From contig JBDNJM010000087.1 of assembly GCA_041687755.1 (NCBI GenBank), positions 1 to 26,145 of the forward strand: a DNA stretch of 26,145 nucleotides, given 5' to 3'. The notes under the pieces were generated by a model. The model did not search any database, had not been told where the DNA came from, and was given only the letters and a program-made list of their open reading frames with translations. This document shows, in pieces, positions 16,134-23,454 of this stretch. Origin of the DNA: JBDNJM01 sp041687755. GTDB taxonomy: Bacteria > Planctomycetota > UBA1135 > GCA-002686595. Numbering within the stretch: position 1 is the first letter of the stretch; each line of letters begins with the position of its first letter. Position numbers and translations under genes: made by a program.

Positions 16134-16361
16134 CCAAGAGGCACCTGAGTGGCACTTCGCGCCCCACTTCGCAACCCCTCTACGGCCACTCAGCCACTCA
16201 GTCCATGTGGGCGGTTGAGGCTCCCGGAGAGCCAGACTCAAGGCCCTGCGAATGCAGACAGTTACGACCCCACAGGTCCATCGAGGACTGTTGGACCGCT
16301 CCCCAGGGTAAGCGGCTCTAACGCCCCCACCAGGGGGGGCTGCGAAGAGCGGGCAGACAGA
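16134..16361. other. Leader region of the mobile-element operon, no supported gene
   Basis: Reading frame is open through here in the frame of the first operon gene, but its composition (Pro/Arg/Thr) is not convincing. The region presumably carries the promoter for the plus-strand operon. No clear promoter or operator was found by eye. Confidence 0.35.
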
Positions 16362-16571
16362 GTGCAGACACGCTCTGGTGGCGCGGCACAGTTCGCCGCC
16401 GCTCTCGCTCGCACTGCTGGCCCGTGGCTCGATCCGCAGCACCCGGGGCCGCGCACTCCCTGGGGTCGTCGCTCCGCGCTTGCGCTCGAACTGACCGCGG
16501 CCGTCGTGATGGGCAGCCTGCTGTTCCACGACGCGCTGATGGGCTTGGTGGCCTGGTGGGTGTCGGCATGA
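16362..16571 (+). CDS. Small unrecognised protein with C-terminal hydrophobic segment
   Basis: 69 residues if started at GTG 16362; frame is open further upstream (GTG 16149), so the start is uncertain. The C-terminal half (ALALELTAAVVMGSLLFHDA, then LMGLVAWWVSA) is hydrophobic enough for one membrane segment. The main argument for a real gene is that its TGA overlaps the ATG of the next gene (ATGA at 16568), as at the other junctions of this operon. No family is recognised. Confidence 0.45.
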   Translation: MQTRSGGAAQFAAALARTAGPWLDPQHPGPRTPWGRRSALALELTAAVVMGSLLFHDALMGLVAWWVSA

Positions 16572-16828
16572 CGTGGCGCCCCGACACACCCTCTTGGCTC
16601 TGCTCTGCGCCTCGCGATGTCCGGCCCTCGCTCACAGCCGTCGCCGTGGCAGCCCAGCACGAGCTCGAGCTCGACCTTCGCCGCGGCCGGGTCACGACTG
16701 CCTTTCGCATGCTCGGTCTCGCGCTCCGGTCCGCCCTGTTCGGCCAGCGGGCGGAGTCTGACCTGATCCAATTGAGCGCGTGCGCACTGGCGCAGGCATC
16801 GCGTGCGAGTCGCGGGAGGCGCTCATGA
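16568..16828 (+). CDS. Small unrecognised protein of the replication-module operon
   Basis: 86 residues beginning MTWRPDTPSW. The ATG overlaps the preceding stop and its own TGA overlaps the next ATG (16825), so both ends are fixed by the operon pattern. It contains a central helical stretch (AVAAQHELELDLRRGRVTTA) and a basic C-terminus (ASRASRGRRS). No domain is recognised. The small size and early position suit a phage or plasmid accessory protein, but that is only context. Confidence 0.55.
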   Translation: MTWRPDTPSWLCSAPRDVRPSLTAVAVAAQHELELDLRRGRVTTAFRMLGLALRSALFGQRAESDLIQLSACALAQASRASRGRRS

Positions 16829-17121
16829 CCTCGCACCTCGTCCTGCGCCAGCTCCTCCGGGCGCTGCAGGCTTCACCTGGCGCCTGGGCAGTTCGGGCTT
16901 GGGGAGACGAGTGGGTCGTCCTGAGCCGAGATGCCGCCACCCGCCGCGCGAGGGTAGCCCTCCACGTCCGCCAGCTCGACATCGAGCACATGGTTCGCCG
17001 TGGCCTGCTCATGCGCCCGAGTTCCGATCGGGCCTGCCTCACCGCGTGCGGGCACGTCATGCGGGCCGAAGCCATCGAGTCGCCGCGCCGGCGGCTCAGC
17101 TTTATCGAGGTGCCGGCGTGA
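16825..17121 (+). CDS. Small protein with winged-helix-like pattern
   Basis: 98 residues. The part from about 45 to 80 (LHVRQLDIEHMVRRGLLMRP, then DRACLTACGHVM) has the helix, helix, short-hairpin pattern of winged-helix DNA-binding domains, in which a phrase like LTxxG closes the wing. This is a weak resemblance rather than a family match. It is joined by ATGA to the gene before and by GTGA to the initiator gene after. A regulatory role for the module is possible but not shown. Confidence 0.6.
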   Translation: MTSHLVLRQLLRALQASPGAWAVRAWGDEWVVLSRDAATRRARVALHVRQLDIEHMVRRGLLMRPSSDRACLTACGHVMRAEAIESPRRRLSFIEVPA

Positions 17122-18602
17122 GGGCTGTCAGCTCCCACGCCCTGGACGGGCCGCAGCTCGCCCAGCTCGGGGTCTCTACAGAGGCCCGACGCTTCGCTCT
17201 CTGGCTGACCTCAGCCTGGGGCTGGCGCGGCTGTACCTGGCAGGCGCAGGAGACGCTCGCGCGAGAGTGGGGATGCTCCGCACGTACCGTTCGGCGGTAC
17301 ATCACCGAGCTGGTGAGCGCGGGCGTCTGGCGCGTCGCGAAGGCGCGCGGGCGTCGGTGGGCCGTCCTGCTGTTCCTCGGGCTGGGCACCTCGGGTGACC
17401 TGTCCCCGATCGGCCAGCTGGCGGACTCGGGCCGGGAGTGGTCGATCAACGGCTCGTGCATCAGCTCAGCCCGTCTGCTGGAGCTCGCGGAGAGCGTCGC
17501 GCAGGCCGGCGCGGCGGGCGGCCTGACGCCCTTCCAAGGGCAGCTGCCGTACCCTGGACAGCCGGCTCGCGGTGTGGACTTCGGTGGGCAAGTTGTTGGT
17601 AACTCCGCCGCCCGGGCCCCCGGTGGACACGGATACCGGTCACCGGTGACCAAAAACACCGGACACGGGTGTCCACCTACTAATAAGCGACTTGAAAAAG
17701 AACAGCAGCAGAGCGCGCTAGCCGCCCCGGGCCTGGAGGGGGCGCTGCGCGCCCCCGATGCCGGAGAGCCTCGGGCTACGCCTGCGGCGCCGCCCGAGCG
17801 GACTGCTGCTGCTGCCGCCGCGGGCGCCCGAGGGGCGCCGCCCGCGGCCCGGAGGCCCAAGCACCAGCGGGCGGCGAGGGTCAAGCCTCAGGCCGCCCGC
17901 GAGCTGCTTTCGGCCCTGGAGCCGTTGGGCCTCGACGCCTCCGGGCTCCGCGCCGTGTCGGGCGCGATCCGGGAGCTCGCTGCGGTGCACGGCTTGGAGC
18001 CGGGGCTAGTGGCGCGGGAGGCGGCGGCCTGGGCCTGGACGGCCACGAACCCGGCAGGCGCGCTGCGGGCGGCGTGCTCACGGGCGGGCGGATACCTCGA
18101 CCAGGTCCTCGAGCGGCGCGCCAGTGCTGCAGGCCTGGAGCGGGCACACGACGGAGGGACAGCGGGCTCGACGCCCGAGGAGGATCCCGTGGTCTACGAC
18201 CGACGATGGAACGGCGCTCTGGAGACGGCCGTGCTGCACCTGGTGCATGCGAAGCAGAGCATTGAAGCCCTGAGCCGGCCGCACAGCGGAAACGCTGAGA
18301 GCGCAGCGGAGCGGGCAATGGAGCGCAGCACGCTGGAGAGCCGGCTCGACTCGATCCGCGCGCGGTTGGGCTCGCTCCTCCCGCGCGTCGATCGCGCAGG
18401 CCTGGACGACCTGGCGCGCGCTCTGGAGCAGCACGTGCGTGATGTGCCTGCGGACGTCGAGGGCGTGGCCTATGCCGGTGGCCTCGACGGTTGGCGGGCG
18501 GCGGCCGACGCCGGCAAGATCGAGGCGATCGCGGCCTGGGCCGAGGGGCTCCAGCCCTACTCGGGCGGCGCGCCAGAGCTGGTCCTGGAGGCAACCGCGT
18601 GA
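17118..18602 (+). CDS. Helix-turn-helix replication-initiator-like protein
   Basis: 494 residues from GTG 17118. Residues about 22-75 form an HTH_36-type domain (EARRFALWLTSAWGWRGCTW, then AQETLAREWGCSARTVRRYI and TELVSAGVW), as in replication initiators and regulators of phages and plasmids. A non-conserved linker (about 150-260, Pro/Ala-rich with poly-Ala) follows. The C-terminal half is helical, including RELAAVHGLEPGLVAREAAA, an element resembling the C-terminal region of such initiators, and a long helical segment from about 350. The linker-coding DNA carries palindromes and an A/T-rich stretch (17622-17705) that may be an origin. RusA downstream supports a replication/recombination module. 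The function assignment is inferred. Confidence 0.65.
   Translation: MRAVSSHALDGPQLAQLGVSTEARRFALWLTSAWGWRGCTWQAQETLAREWGCSARTVRRYITELVSAGVWRVAKARGRRWAVLLFLGLGTSGDLSPIGQLADSGREWSINGSCISSARLLELAESVAQAGAAGGLTPFQGQLPYPGQPARGVDFGGQVVGNSAARAPGGHGYRSPVTKNTGHGCPPTNKRLEKEQQQSALAAPGLEGALRAPDAGEPRATPAAPPERTAAAAAAGARGAPPAARRPKHQRAARVKPQAARELLSALEPLGLDASGLRAVSGAIRELAAVHGLEPGLVAREAAAWAWTATNPAGALRAACSRAGGYLDQVLERRASAAGLERAHDGGTAGSTPEEDPVVYDRRWNGALETAVLHLVHAKQSIEALSRPHSGNAESAAERAMERSTLESRLDSIRARLGSLLPRVDRAGLDDLARALEQHVRDVPADVEGVAYAGGLDGWRAAADAGKIEAIAAWAEGLQPYSGGAPELVLEATA
17622..17705. other. Candidate replication origin inside the initiator gene
   Basis: An outer inverted repeat GGTGGACAC (17622-17630) / GTGTCCACC (17669-17677) encloses the perfect 14-bp palindrome GGTCACCGGTGACC (17638-17651). 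GGACACGG occurs twice in direct orientation (17625-17632 and 17661-17668). Immediately after, 19 of the 28 bases at 17678-17705 are A or T, in a gene that is otherwise about 70 percent GC. Repeats followed by an A/T-rich stretch within the initiator gene match the layout of the lambda ori in gene O. Function is unproven. Confidence 0.45.
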
Positions 18603-19252
18603 GCCTGACCCTCGAGCAGACGGAACGCGAGCTCGCAGAGCGCGACTGGCTGGTGATCCAGCAAGCCGGCATGGCTGGCCTCGCCCGAGACCGGCGCTAC
18701 ATCGGCCTGGAGGTGCGCGAGCTCGTGGCCCGGTTGATCGCGGAGCGCCGCGGCCAGGCCCCCGAGTGGGCTCCTGGGCAGGGGGCGACTCCGACGCCCG
18801 CAGAACTCCTCGAGGTCGTTGGCGTCGAGGTGGACCAGGACCTCGCTCACCGTTGGGATGCGAACGACTACGAGCGCCGGCAGCTGGGGCGCGGACGTCG
18901 GGATCTGGCTCTCCTCGACTCAGGCCCGCTCGACCTGCATGCCAACATTGTCGACGTGAACGACTGGGCCCTTGTGGGGGATCAGGGGGCGCTTGGTCTG
19001 ATCGCGGAGCGACGCCGGTTCCGAGAGAACGCAATCCGCCGTGTGCTCGCTGCGCTGCACAAGGCCCGCAAGGGCTGGTACCGGGAGGGCCAGTTCTGGA
19101 GTCGGGAGCAGGTGGCCGCCGGCGAGGTGGAGATCGAAGGCGTGCAGAAGGCGCTCGCGGAGCAGCTGGTGTTCCCGGGCGGCCCTGCACCGCTGGTGAC
19201 CTGGATGCGCGCGCTGGGGCTGGTCGAGGCTCCTGGAGGGAAGCCCGCGTGA
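18599..19252 (+). CDS. Unrecognised protein of the replication-module operon
   Basis: 217 residues from GTG 18599, overlapping the initiator's stop codon (GTGA). It begins MSLTLEQTERELAERDWLVI. Residues 8-20 and 130-150 are charged helices, and Asp/Glu/Arg are abundant. The N-terminal part (TERELAERDWLVIQQAGMAG followed by YIGLEVRELVARLIAERRG) is faintly reminiscent of the DnaB N-terminal domain or of helicase-loader-like proteins, but no Walker motif is present and I do not assign it. The C-terminus includes YREGQFWSREQVAAGEVEIE. Its position between an initiator and RusA makes a DNA-metabolism role likely; this is context only. Confidence 0.65.
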   Translation: MSLTLEQTERELAERDWLVIQQAGMAGLARDRRYIGLEVRELVARLIAERRGQAPEWAPGQGATPTPAELLEVVGVEVDQDLAHRWDANDYERRQLGRGRRDLALLDSGPLDLHANIVDVNDWALVGDQGALGLIAERRRFRENAIRRVLAALHKARKGWYREGQFWSREQVAAGEVEIEGVQKALAEQLVFPGGPAPLVTWMRALGLVEAPGGKPA

Positions 19253-19704
19253 TGGCCGTCGACCCCATTGAGACCCTGCCGGCTGACAAGGATTGGCTGC
19301 CGGGTGGTCCTGCATCCCGTCTGGAGTTGGCCATGACGGCCCTCGGGGAGGCAGTTCCGGACCGGGTGGCCGATCTGACCGACGTCCCGCCATCGATGCG
19401 GCGGCTCGTCCGTGGCGAGTGGGCGCCCGTCGAGTGCCTCGTCGGGGTGCTGCGGCACCGGAACGAACTCCTCGCCCATATCGACCAGATGGTGCTGGGG
19501 ATCGTCTCGGCCTACAGCCTGAACGGATCGACGACGCGCTGGCCGGCGCTCCCCAATGGGCAGGTCGTGACCGCATCGATTCGACGCATGCGCCGACTCC
19601 GAATCTGCCGGCGATTGCTCAGGAGGAAGCTCGCCTCTGCGCGGGCGAGGACAGAGGGGTTGCAGCGCGAGCTCGACACGCTTCGATCCGAGGTGAAGGC
19701 ATGA
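19252..19704 (+). CDS. Unrecognised protein with C-terminal coiled coil
   Basis: 150 residues from ATG 19252; a GTG one codon earlier (19249) is also possible. The ATG shares a base with the upstream TGA. The N-terminal two thirds are globular without a recognised family. The last 45 residues (from TASIRRMRRLRICRRLLRRK, then LASARARTEGLQRELDTLRS) are strongly basic and then heptad-like, suggesting a DNA-contacting or dimerising helix. It is joined by ATGA to the RusA-like gene. Confidence 0.65.
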   Translation: MAVDPIETLPADKDWLPGGPASRLELAMTALGEAVPDRVADLTDVPPSMRRLVRGEWAPVECLVGVLRHRNELLAHIDQMVLGIVSAYSLNGSTTRWPALPNGQVVTASIRRMRRLRICRRLLRRKLASARARTEGLQRELDTLRSEVKA

Positions 19705-20225
19705 CCCGCTGGGCCAGGTCGCGAGCAGCGGGCAAGCGGACACCGAAGCGTGTACCGCCTGCGTGGCCGAACTTCCAGATTGTGGAAGAGCTCCGGATCG
19801 AGGTCCCGGGCTACATGCCGCCGCGCGGGACGAACGAGGAGCGGCGGATGCACTACCACGCCAAGGAGAAGCTGATCGATCTGGCAATGGATCGGCTCGC
19901 AACTGCGTTGATCCTCGGTGGCGGGCGTCGGTGCGTGGAGGGACCGCTCGAGGCGCACTGGACGGTGTACGCGAACCGCTTGCTGGACTGGAGCAACCTG
20001 AGCGCGAGCTTCAAGATCCCCGAGGACGCGCTGCGGTACCTGGGTGTGATCGAAGACGACCGGCCGGCGATCGTGCGCCGCTTCGTGCCGCATCAGGTGC
20101 AGGTGCCGAAGGGGCATGAGGGGCTGCTGATCGTGCTGCGGCACTTGGGCGAGGAAGAGGCGCCGGAGCTTCCCCGTTGGCGCCCGGCCGGACGCTGCGG
20201 TGCAGCAACAGGGGGCACGCGATGA
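19701..20225 (+). CDS. RusA-like Holliday junction resolvase
   Basis: 174 residues. The RusA-family core is recognisable at about 94-120: LLDWSNLSASFKIPEDALRY followed by LGVIEDDRPAIVRR. RusA enzymes are homodimeric endonucleases of phages and prophages that cut four-way junctions using clustered Asp residues with Mg2+. The usual D-x-D-N motif here reads DWSN, so the second Asp is Ser; the later Asp and the DD pair are kept. Activity is therefore uncertain. The N-terminal region (PNFQIVEELRIEVPGYMPPR) fits the family's first beta strand and basic loop. Its neighbours and overlaps place it in a phage-like replication/recombination operon. Confidence 0.75.
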   Translation: MTRWARSRAAGKRTPKRVPPAWPNFQIVEELRIEVPGYMPPRGTNEERRMHYHAKEKLIDLAMDRLATALILGGGRRCVEGPLEAHWTVYANRLLDWSNLSASFKIPEDALRYLGVIEDDRPAIVRRFVPHQVQVPKGHEGLLIVLRHLGEEEAPELPRWRPAGRCGAATGGTR

Positions 20226-20299
20226 ATCGCCGGTATCCGCTCCCCGACCTCGTTCTCTACGTGATCGCGCTCTCGCTCCTCGCGCTCGCATTGCTCTGA
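20222..20299 (+). CDS. 25-residue single-pass membrane peptide
   Basis: ATG overlaps the TGA of the RusA-like gene (ATGA), and translation gives 25 residues: a basic start (MNRRYPLPD) followed by LVLYVIALSLLALALL, an uninterrupted hydrophobic helix to the stop codon. It resembles small phage membrane peptides (holin-like or lysis-related), but there is nothing specific to assign. Support comes from the junction pattern shared with every gene upstream and from the clean charge/hydrophobic layout. Confidence 0.5.
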   Translation: MNRRYPLPDLVLYVIALSLLALALL

Positions 20300-20336
20300 C
20301 TTCGATCGCTGACTTACAACATCTCACTAGATACCC

Positions 20337-22796
20337 ATGAACATCTTCTTTGCTCTGCTTCTGGCCGTCGCGCCCCAGGACCCAATCCCCACGACGGTCG
20401 AGTCCAGCGAGGGGCCGACGGCGCTCACGGTGCCGGTCGGCCTGAGCGACGGCGAGGACTACAGCTCTCTCCGACTCGCGGACGGCGACCAGCTGCTCGA
20501 GACCGACGCCCGCGTGCTGCGCTGGGGAGCGGATGAGCAAGCGTTCTCGGTGCTCCTCCGCGCAGTTGATCCCGATGGGGTCAGGGACGGAGTCGTGGTC
20601 ACCGAGGGGGCCGGGGCGGGCGTCGGCTGGCCGCTGACTCCTCCTGCGGTACAGGCGCTCGGCGCGGCTGCTGAGAACAGCTCTCTCCCGCTCGTGATCG
20701 ACTCGATCGACGGGCACACGGAGGGCGGGCTGTTCGACGTGGTCGACTCTGTCGAGCTTGGGCCGGTGGTGTGGACGGCGACGGGTACCCGAGGCATGGG
20801 AGTGAACGGCGGCTTGACGTGGCAGGCGCGCGCCTGGGTTGGGGTGCCGGCGATGGAGCTCGACCTGCTTTGGAACAACGCGGACGCTCTGGACCCGGAT
20901 CCAATCCTGCGGGGGGTGACGGCCGTGCTCTCCATTCCGCCTGGCTGGAACGTCGTCACGCCTTGGGTCTACCCCGGCCTGCGGGTCGAGCCGGGGCGCG
21001 TGGTGCTCGGTGAGGGGCAGTCGCTCCCGATGATGCGCTCGAAGTCGTGGCGGCTGGTGTTCGCGCTCCCCGTGGAGGGCGGCCTGGAGGCTGCGCAGCG
21101 ACTCGCGGACGCAGCCGGCTTCGGGATGCCCGTTCCCGGCTCTCCGCGCTCACTCACGGCGACGGACGGCTCGCACCTGCGCTACGGCGCCCACGACGAG
21201 CCGATGCCCACGCTGGCGCACCTGGGAGGCCACGAGGTCGCGACAACGCGTGCACGGGACGCCTGGCAGAACTGGAGCGCCGCGGTCGCTGCCGGCCAGC
21301 CGCTCACCGACGACCCTGAGAAGACCAAGCTCCCCGCCCTGCACGGCTGGACCTACAGCTGGGGGGCGCGCACCGGGGGCCCGACGGGTGGGCTGGGCAT
21401 CGGGGCCCGGCCGCACGTTGACCTGGCGATGGCCGGCTCCCCTGCCGCCATTCGCGCGCTCCGACTGCACCAGTGGGCGACGGCGGGGCGCGGGCTCGGG
21501 ATCCTGTTCGACGGCGGGCAGCTGCTCTCCCTACCCGTCCTGGGCGACCCCGCTCCGGCGCACTGGCCTGCTGACCTGCGCGGGTGGATCGCTGCCGGCA
21601 CCCTGGCGGGCACGAACTACGAGCTGGACCGTGGCGCTGGCGAGCACGGCTCCCACGCTCGGGGCTGGCTCTCTGGCTCGGGCGACCCCTTCGGCGTCCG
21701 GTCAGTGGAGCGGCGCAGCTCGAGCGACGACGGTGCCGCGCCCTACGAAGCCGCGTTGCTCGGCCTGGCCCCGAACGACCGCCAGCACGGCATCCTGGCG
21801 ATGCGCGACCGGATCCCCCTCGCCGGGCTCACGGGCGACTGGCTCGCCACCTTCGAGCTCCAGGGCCTGGCCGACGCCTACCGCTGGGCGGCCTACGAAG
21901 GAGCGGGCGGGAACGCGCGGCTGGGCAACCTCGTGCGCGGCGCTGAGGCGAACCCGGCGAACGGCTGGCCGACCGGCCGCGAGATGGCCTGGTCCGCCCG
22001 GTGCTTCGCTGAGGCGTACTCGCTGACCCCGCCTGGCGAGCGCGATCGATGGGCCGGCTGGCTCGATGCGGCGGAACGCGGCTTCAACGCGGCCGTGATG
22101 CCCTCGGGCGGGCTCCACCGGAACCACAACAACGGCAATTACGCGCCCAAGATGACCCCGCCCGACCGACCCGAACGCCGGGCTCTCGGGCAGCCCTGGG
22201 AGGACGACCTGCTGCGTGACGGGATGCGTGCCCTTGCGGACGTGGCGCCGCTCTCGGACCCCAAGACGACGTGGACGACGATCGCGCGCGCCGGCGAGGC
22301 CCGCGAGCGCTGGTGGATCCCGAGTCTCCGCAGCTGGTTCGCCTACGGCGCGACAGCGGACACGCCCGGCAGTGAACCCTTCGCGCTCGGCGAGGCCCCA
22401 GCCCGTGCCTGGTCGTGGAAGCAGCCCGGAGGCGTAATCGCCCTCCCGGCGTACCAGGGACTGTCGGGCGAAGCGGCTGCCGAGCGCCCGCTCGATTGGG
22501 CCGACCCGCTCATGCTCGACCCCGGGAAGCCGTACACCGACGACTACTACATCGGCCTCAACGTCGCCGCCGCGATCTGGGGCGGGAAGAACGCGGACGC
22601 GCCCGAGCAGATCAAGCGCGCTGCCGCAATGCTCGTCCACTGGCTCGGTGAGGACCCTTGGGTGCGACTCACGAAGCGCGGCTGGAACTCCATCGGCATG
22701 GACGCGCCGCTCGTCTACTGGCTGGAGGAGCGGCCGTGGGTGACGTTTCAGGGGCTCGCGGCCAATGCTCCCGAACCCGTGGACGAGTCCCAGTAG
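20337..22796 (+). CDS. Large exported protein of unknown function
   Basis: 819 residues. The N-terminus MNIFFALLLAVAPQDP is a short signal-like hydrophobic segment with a plausible AVA cleavage site, though it lacks a basic residue. The first third is beta-rich (VPVGLSDGEDYSSLRLADGD, then LELGPVVWTATG-like strands). From about 330 the protein is rich in Trp, Gly and Ala with helical stretches (AALLGLAPNDRQHGILAMRD, YRWAAYEGAGGNARLGNLVR, GREMAWSARCFAEAYS), as in alpha/alpha-barrel enzymes of polysaccharide metabolism or a virion/surface protein. No catalytic motif can be named. It starts 37 bases after the 25-residue peptide, in the same direction, so it is probably read with the operon. Confidence 0.75.
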   Translation: MNIFFALLLAVAPQDPIPTTVESSEGPTALTVPVGLSDGEDYSSLRLADGDQLLETDARVLRWGADEQAFSVLLRAVDPDGVRDGVVVTEGAGAGVGWPLTPPAVQALGAAAENSSLPLVIDSIDGHTEGGLFDVVDSVELGPVVWTATGTRGMGVNGGLTWQARAWVGVPAMELDLLWNNADALDPDPILRGVTAVLSIPPGWNVVTPWVYPGLRVEPGRVVLGEGQSLPMMRSKSWRLVFALPVEGGLEAAQRLADAAGFGMPVPGSPRSLTATDGSHLRYGAHDEPMPTLAHLGGHEVATTRARDAWQNWSAAVAAGQPLTDDPEKTKLPALHGWTYSWGARTGGPTGGLGIGARPHVDLAMAGSPAAIRALRLHQWATAGRGLGILFDGGQLLSLPVLGDPAPAHWPADLRGWIAAGTLAGTNYELDRGAGEHGSHARGWLSGSGDPFGVRSVERRSSSDDGAAPYEAALLGLAPNDRQHGILAMRDRIPLAGLTGDWLATFELQGLADAYRWAAYEGAGGNARLGNLVRGAEANPANGWPTGREMAWSARCFAEAYSLTPPGERDRWAGWLDAAERGFNAAVMPSGGLHRNHNNGNYAPKMTPPDRPERRALGQPWEDDLLRDGMRALADVAPLSDPKTTWTTIARAGEARERWWIPSLRSWFAYGATADTPGSEPFALGEAPARAWSWKQPGGVIALPAYQGLSGEAAAERPLDWADPLMLDPGKPYTDDYYIGLNVAAAIWGGKNADAPEQIKRAAAMLVHWLGEDPWVRLTKRGWNSIGMDAPLVYWLEERPWVTFQGLAANAPEPVDESQ

Positions 22797-22826
22797 GTGG
22801 TCGGGGGGGGGTGTGGGAAGGGGGAG

Positions 22827-22832
22827 TACAAT
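22827..22832 (+). promoter_or_regulatory. Possible -10 element ahead of the low-GC genes
   Basis: TACAAT lies between the large exported protein gene and the Cys-rich protein gene, about 80 bases before the ATG at 22909. No convincing -35 is seen; a run of nine G (22803-22811) lies upstream. Weak. Confidence 0.2.
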
Positions 22833-22983
22833 ACATGCTGAGCGCCGCCCCTCGGCTCTCATGGCGGACTCCAGCGACTACTACACCTCGGTCAACCCCT
22901 AGCATACCATGCAGCACTAAGCCAAGCTCGCCACCCTCATAATCGTCGTCATTGCTACCGCGTTCATCGGTAACGCCTTCTCG

Positions 22984-23364
22984 ATGCCTGAGCCCGGTGA
23001 GACGGTAGGTGCATCGAATCTCACCGCAATACAAATCCTGCGATGCAACGATACGGACGAGACGGTCATTACAAGTCCCGCGGGCACTTCCTTTCAAGGA
23101 TACTTTTGTGGCACAGTGTATTACGAGGATATTGGCGAGGCGATCCAGGTCGATGCCTCTTCCGGTGTTTCTTGCAAACCGTGCTCGACGGACATTGATG
23201 TGAACAACTGTGAGAAGCAGACTCTAGGCTTTCTACAGCAGGGCGCTACTTGGACTTTCACCACGCTTTTTCCGGACCCCCTGAACCCCGGCTGTTTCTT
23301 TGGGATCTTCACTTTCAACGGGGTCTCAATCGTTAAAGTCAAGTGTAAGTGCCCTCTCGTGTAG
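22984..23364 (+). CDS. Small Cys-rich protein, probably exported, with a disrupted start region
   Basis: 126 residues from ATG 22984. Eight Cys residues (in LRCND, YFCGT, SCKPCS, NNCEK, PGCFF and CKCPLV) suggest four disulfides and hence an extracytoplasmic location. The frame upstream of this ATG encodes AKLATLIIVVIATAFIGNAF, a textbook signal-peptide core. The only ATG able to start it (22909) is followed after two codons by an in-frame TAA (22918-22920). So either the gene has lost its signal peptide by a nonsense mutation, or it uses a non-standard start. Base composition is visibly less GC-rich than that of the operon upstream. No family is recognised. Confidence 0.6.
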   Translation: MPEPGETVGASNLTAIQILRCNDTDETVITSPAGTSFQGYFCGTVYYEDIGEAIQVDASSGVSCKPCSTDIDVNNCEKQTLGFLQQGATWTFTTLFPDPLNPGCFFGIFTFNGVSIVKVKCKCPLV

Positions 23365-23454
23365 GGTAATAGCAGCCCAGGCTCGGGCCTTATCGTGACG
23401 GGGCTCGATCCGGCACCATAAACCTGCGCCTAAGGAATCATTTCGATATCGACC

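Noticed and set aside
15832..16167. N-terminal extension of the sulfatase-fold frame
   Set aside because: It would bury the lipoprotein signal at residue 113 and translate the structured repeat; ATG 15831 gives a standard lipobox.
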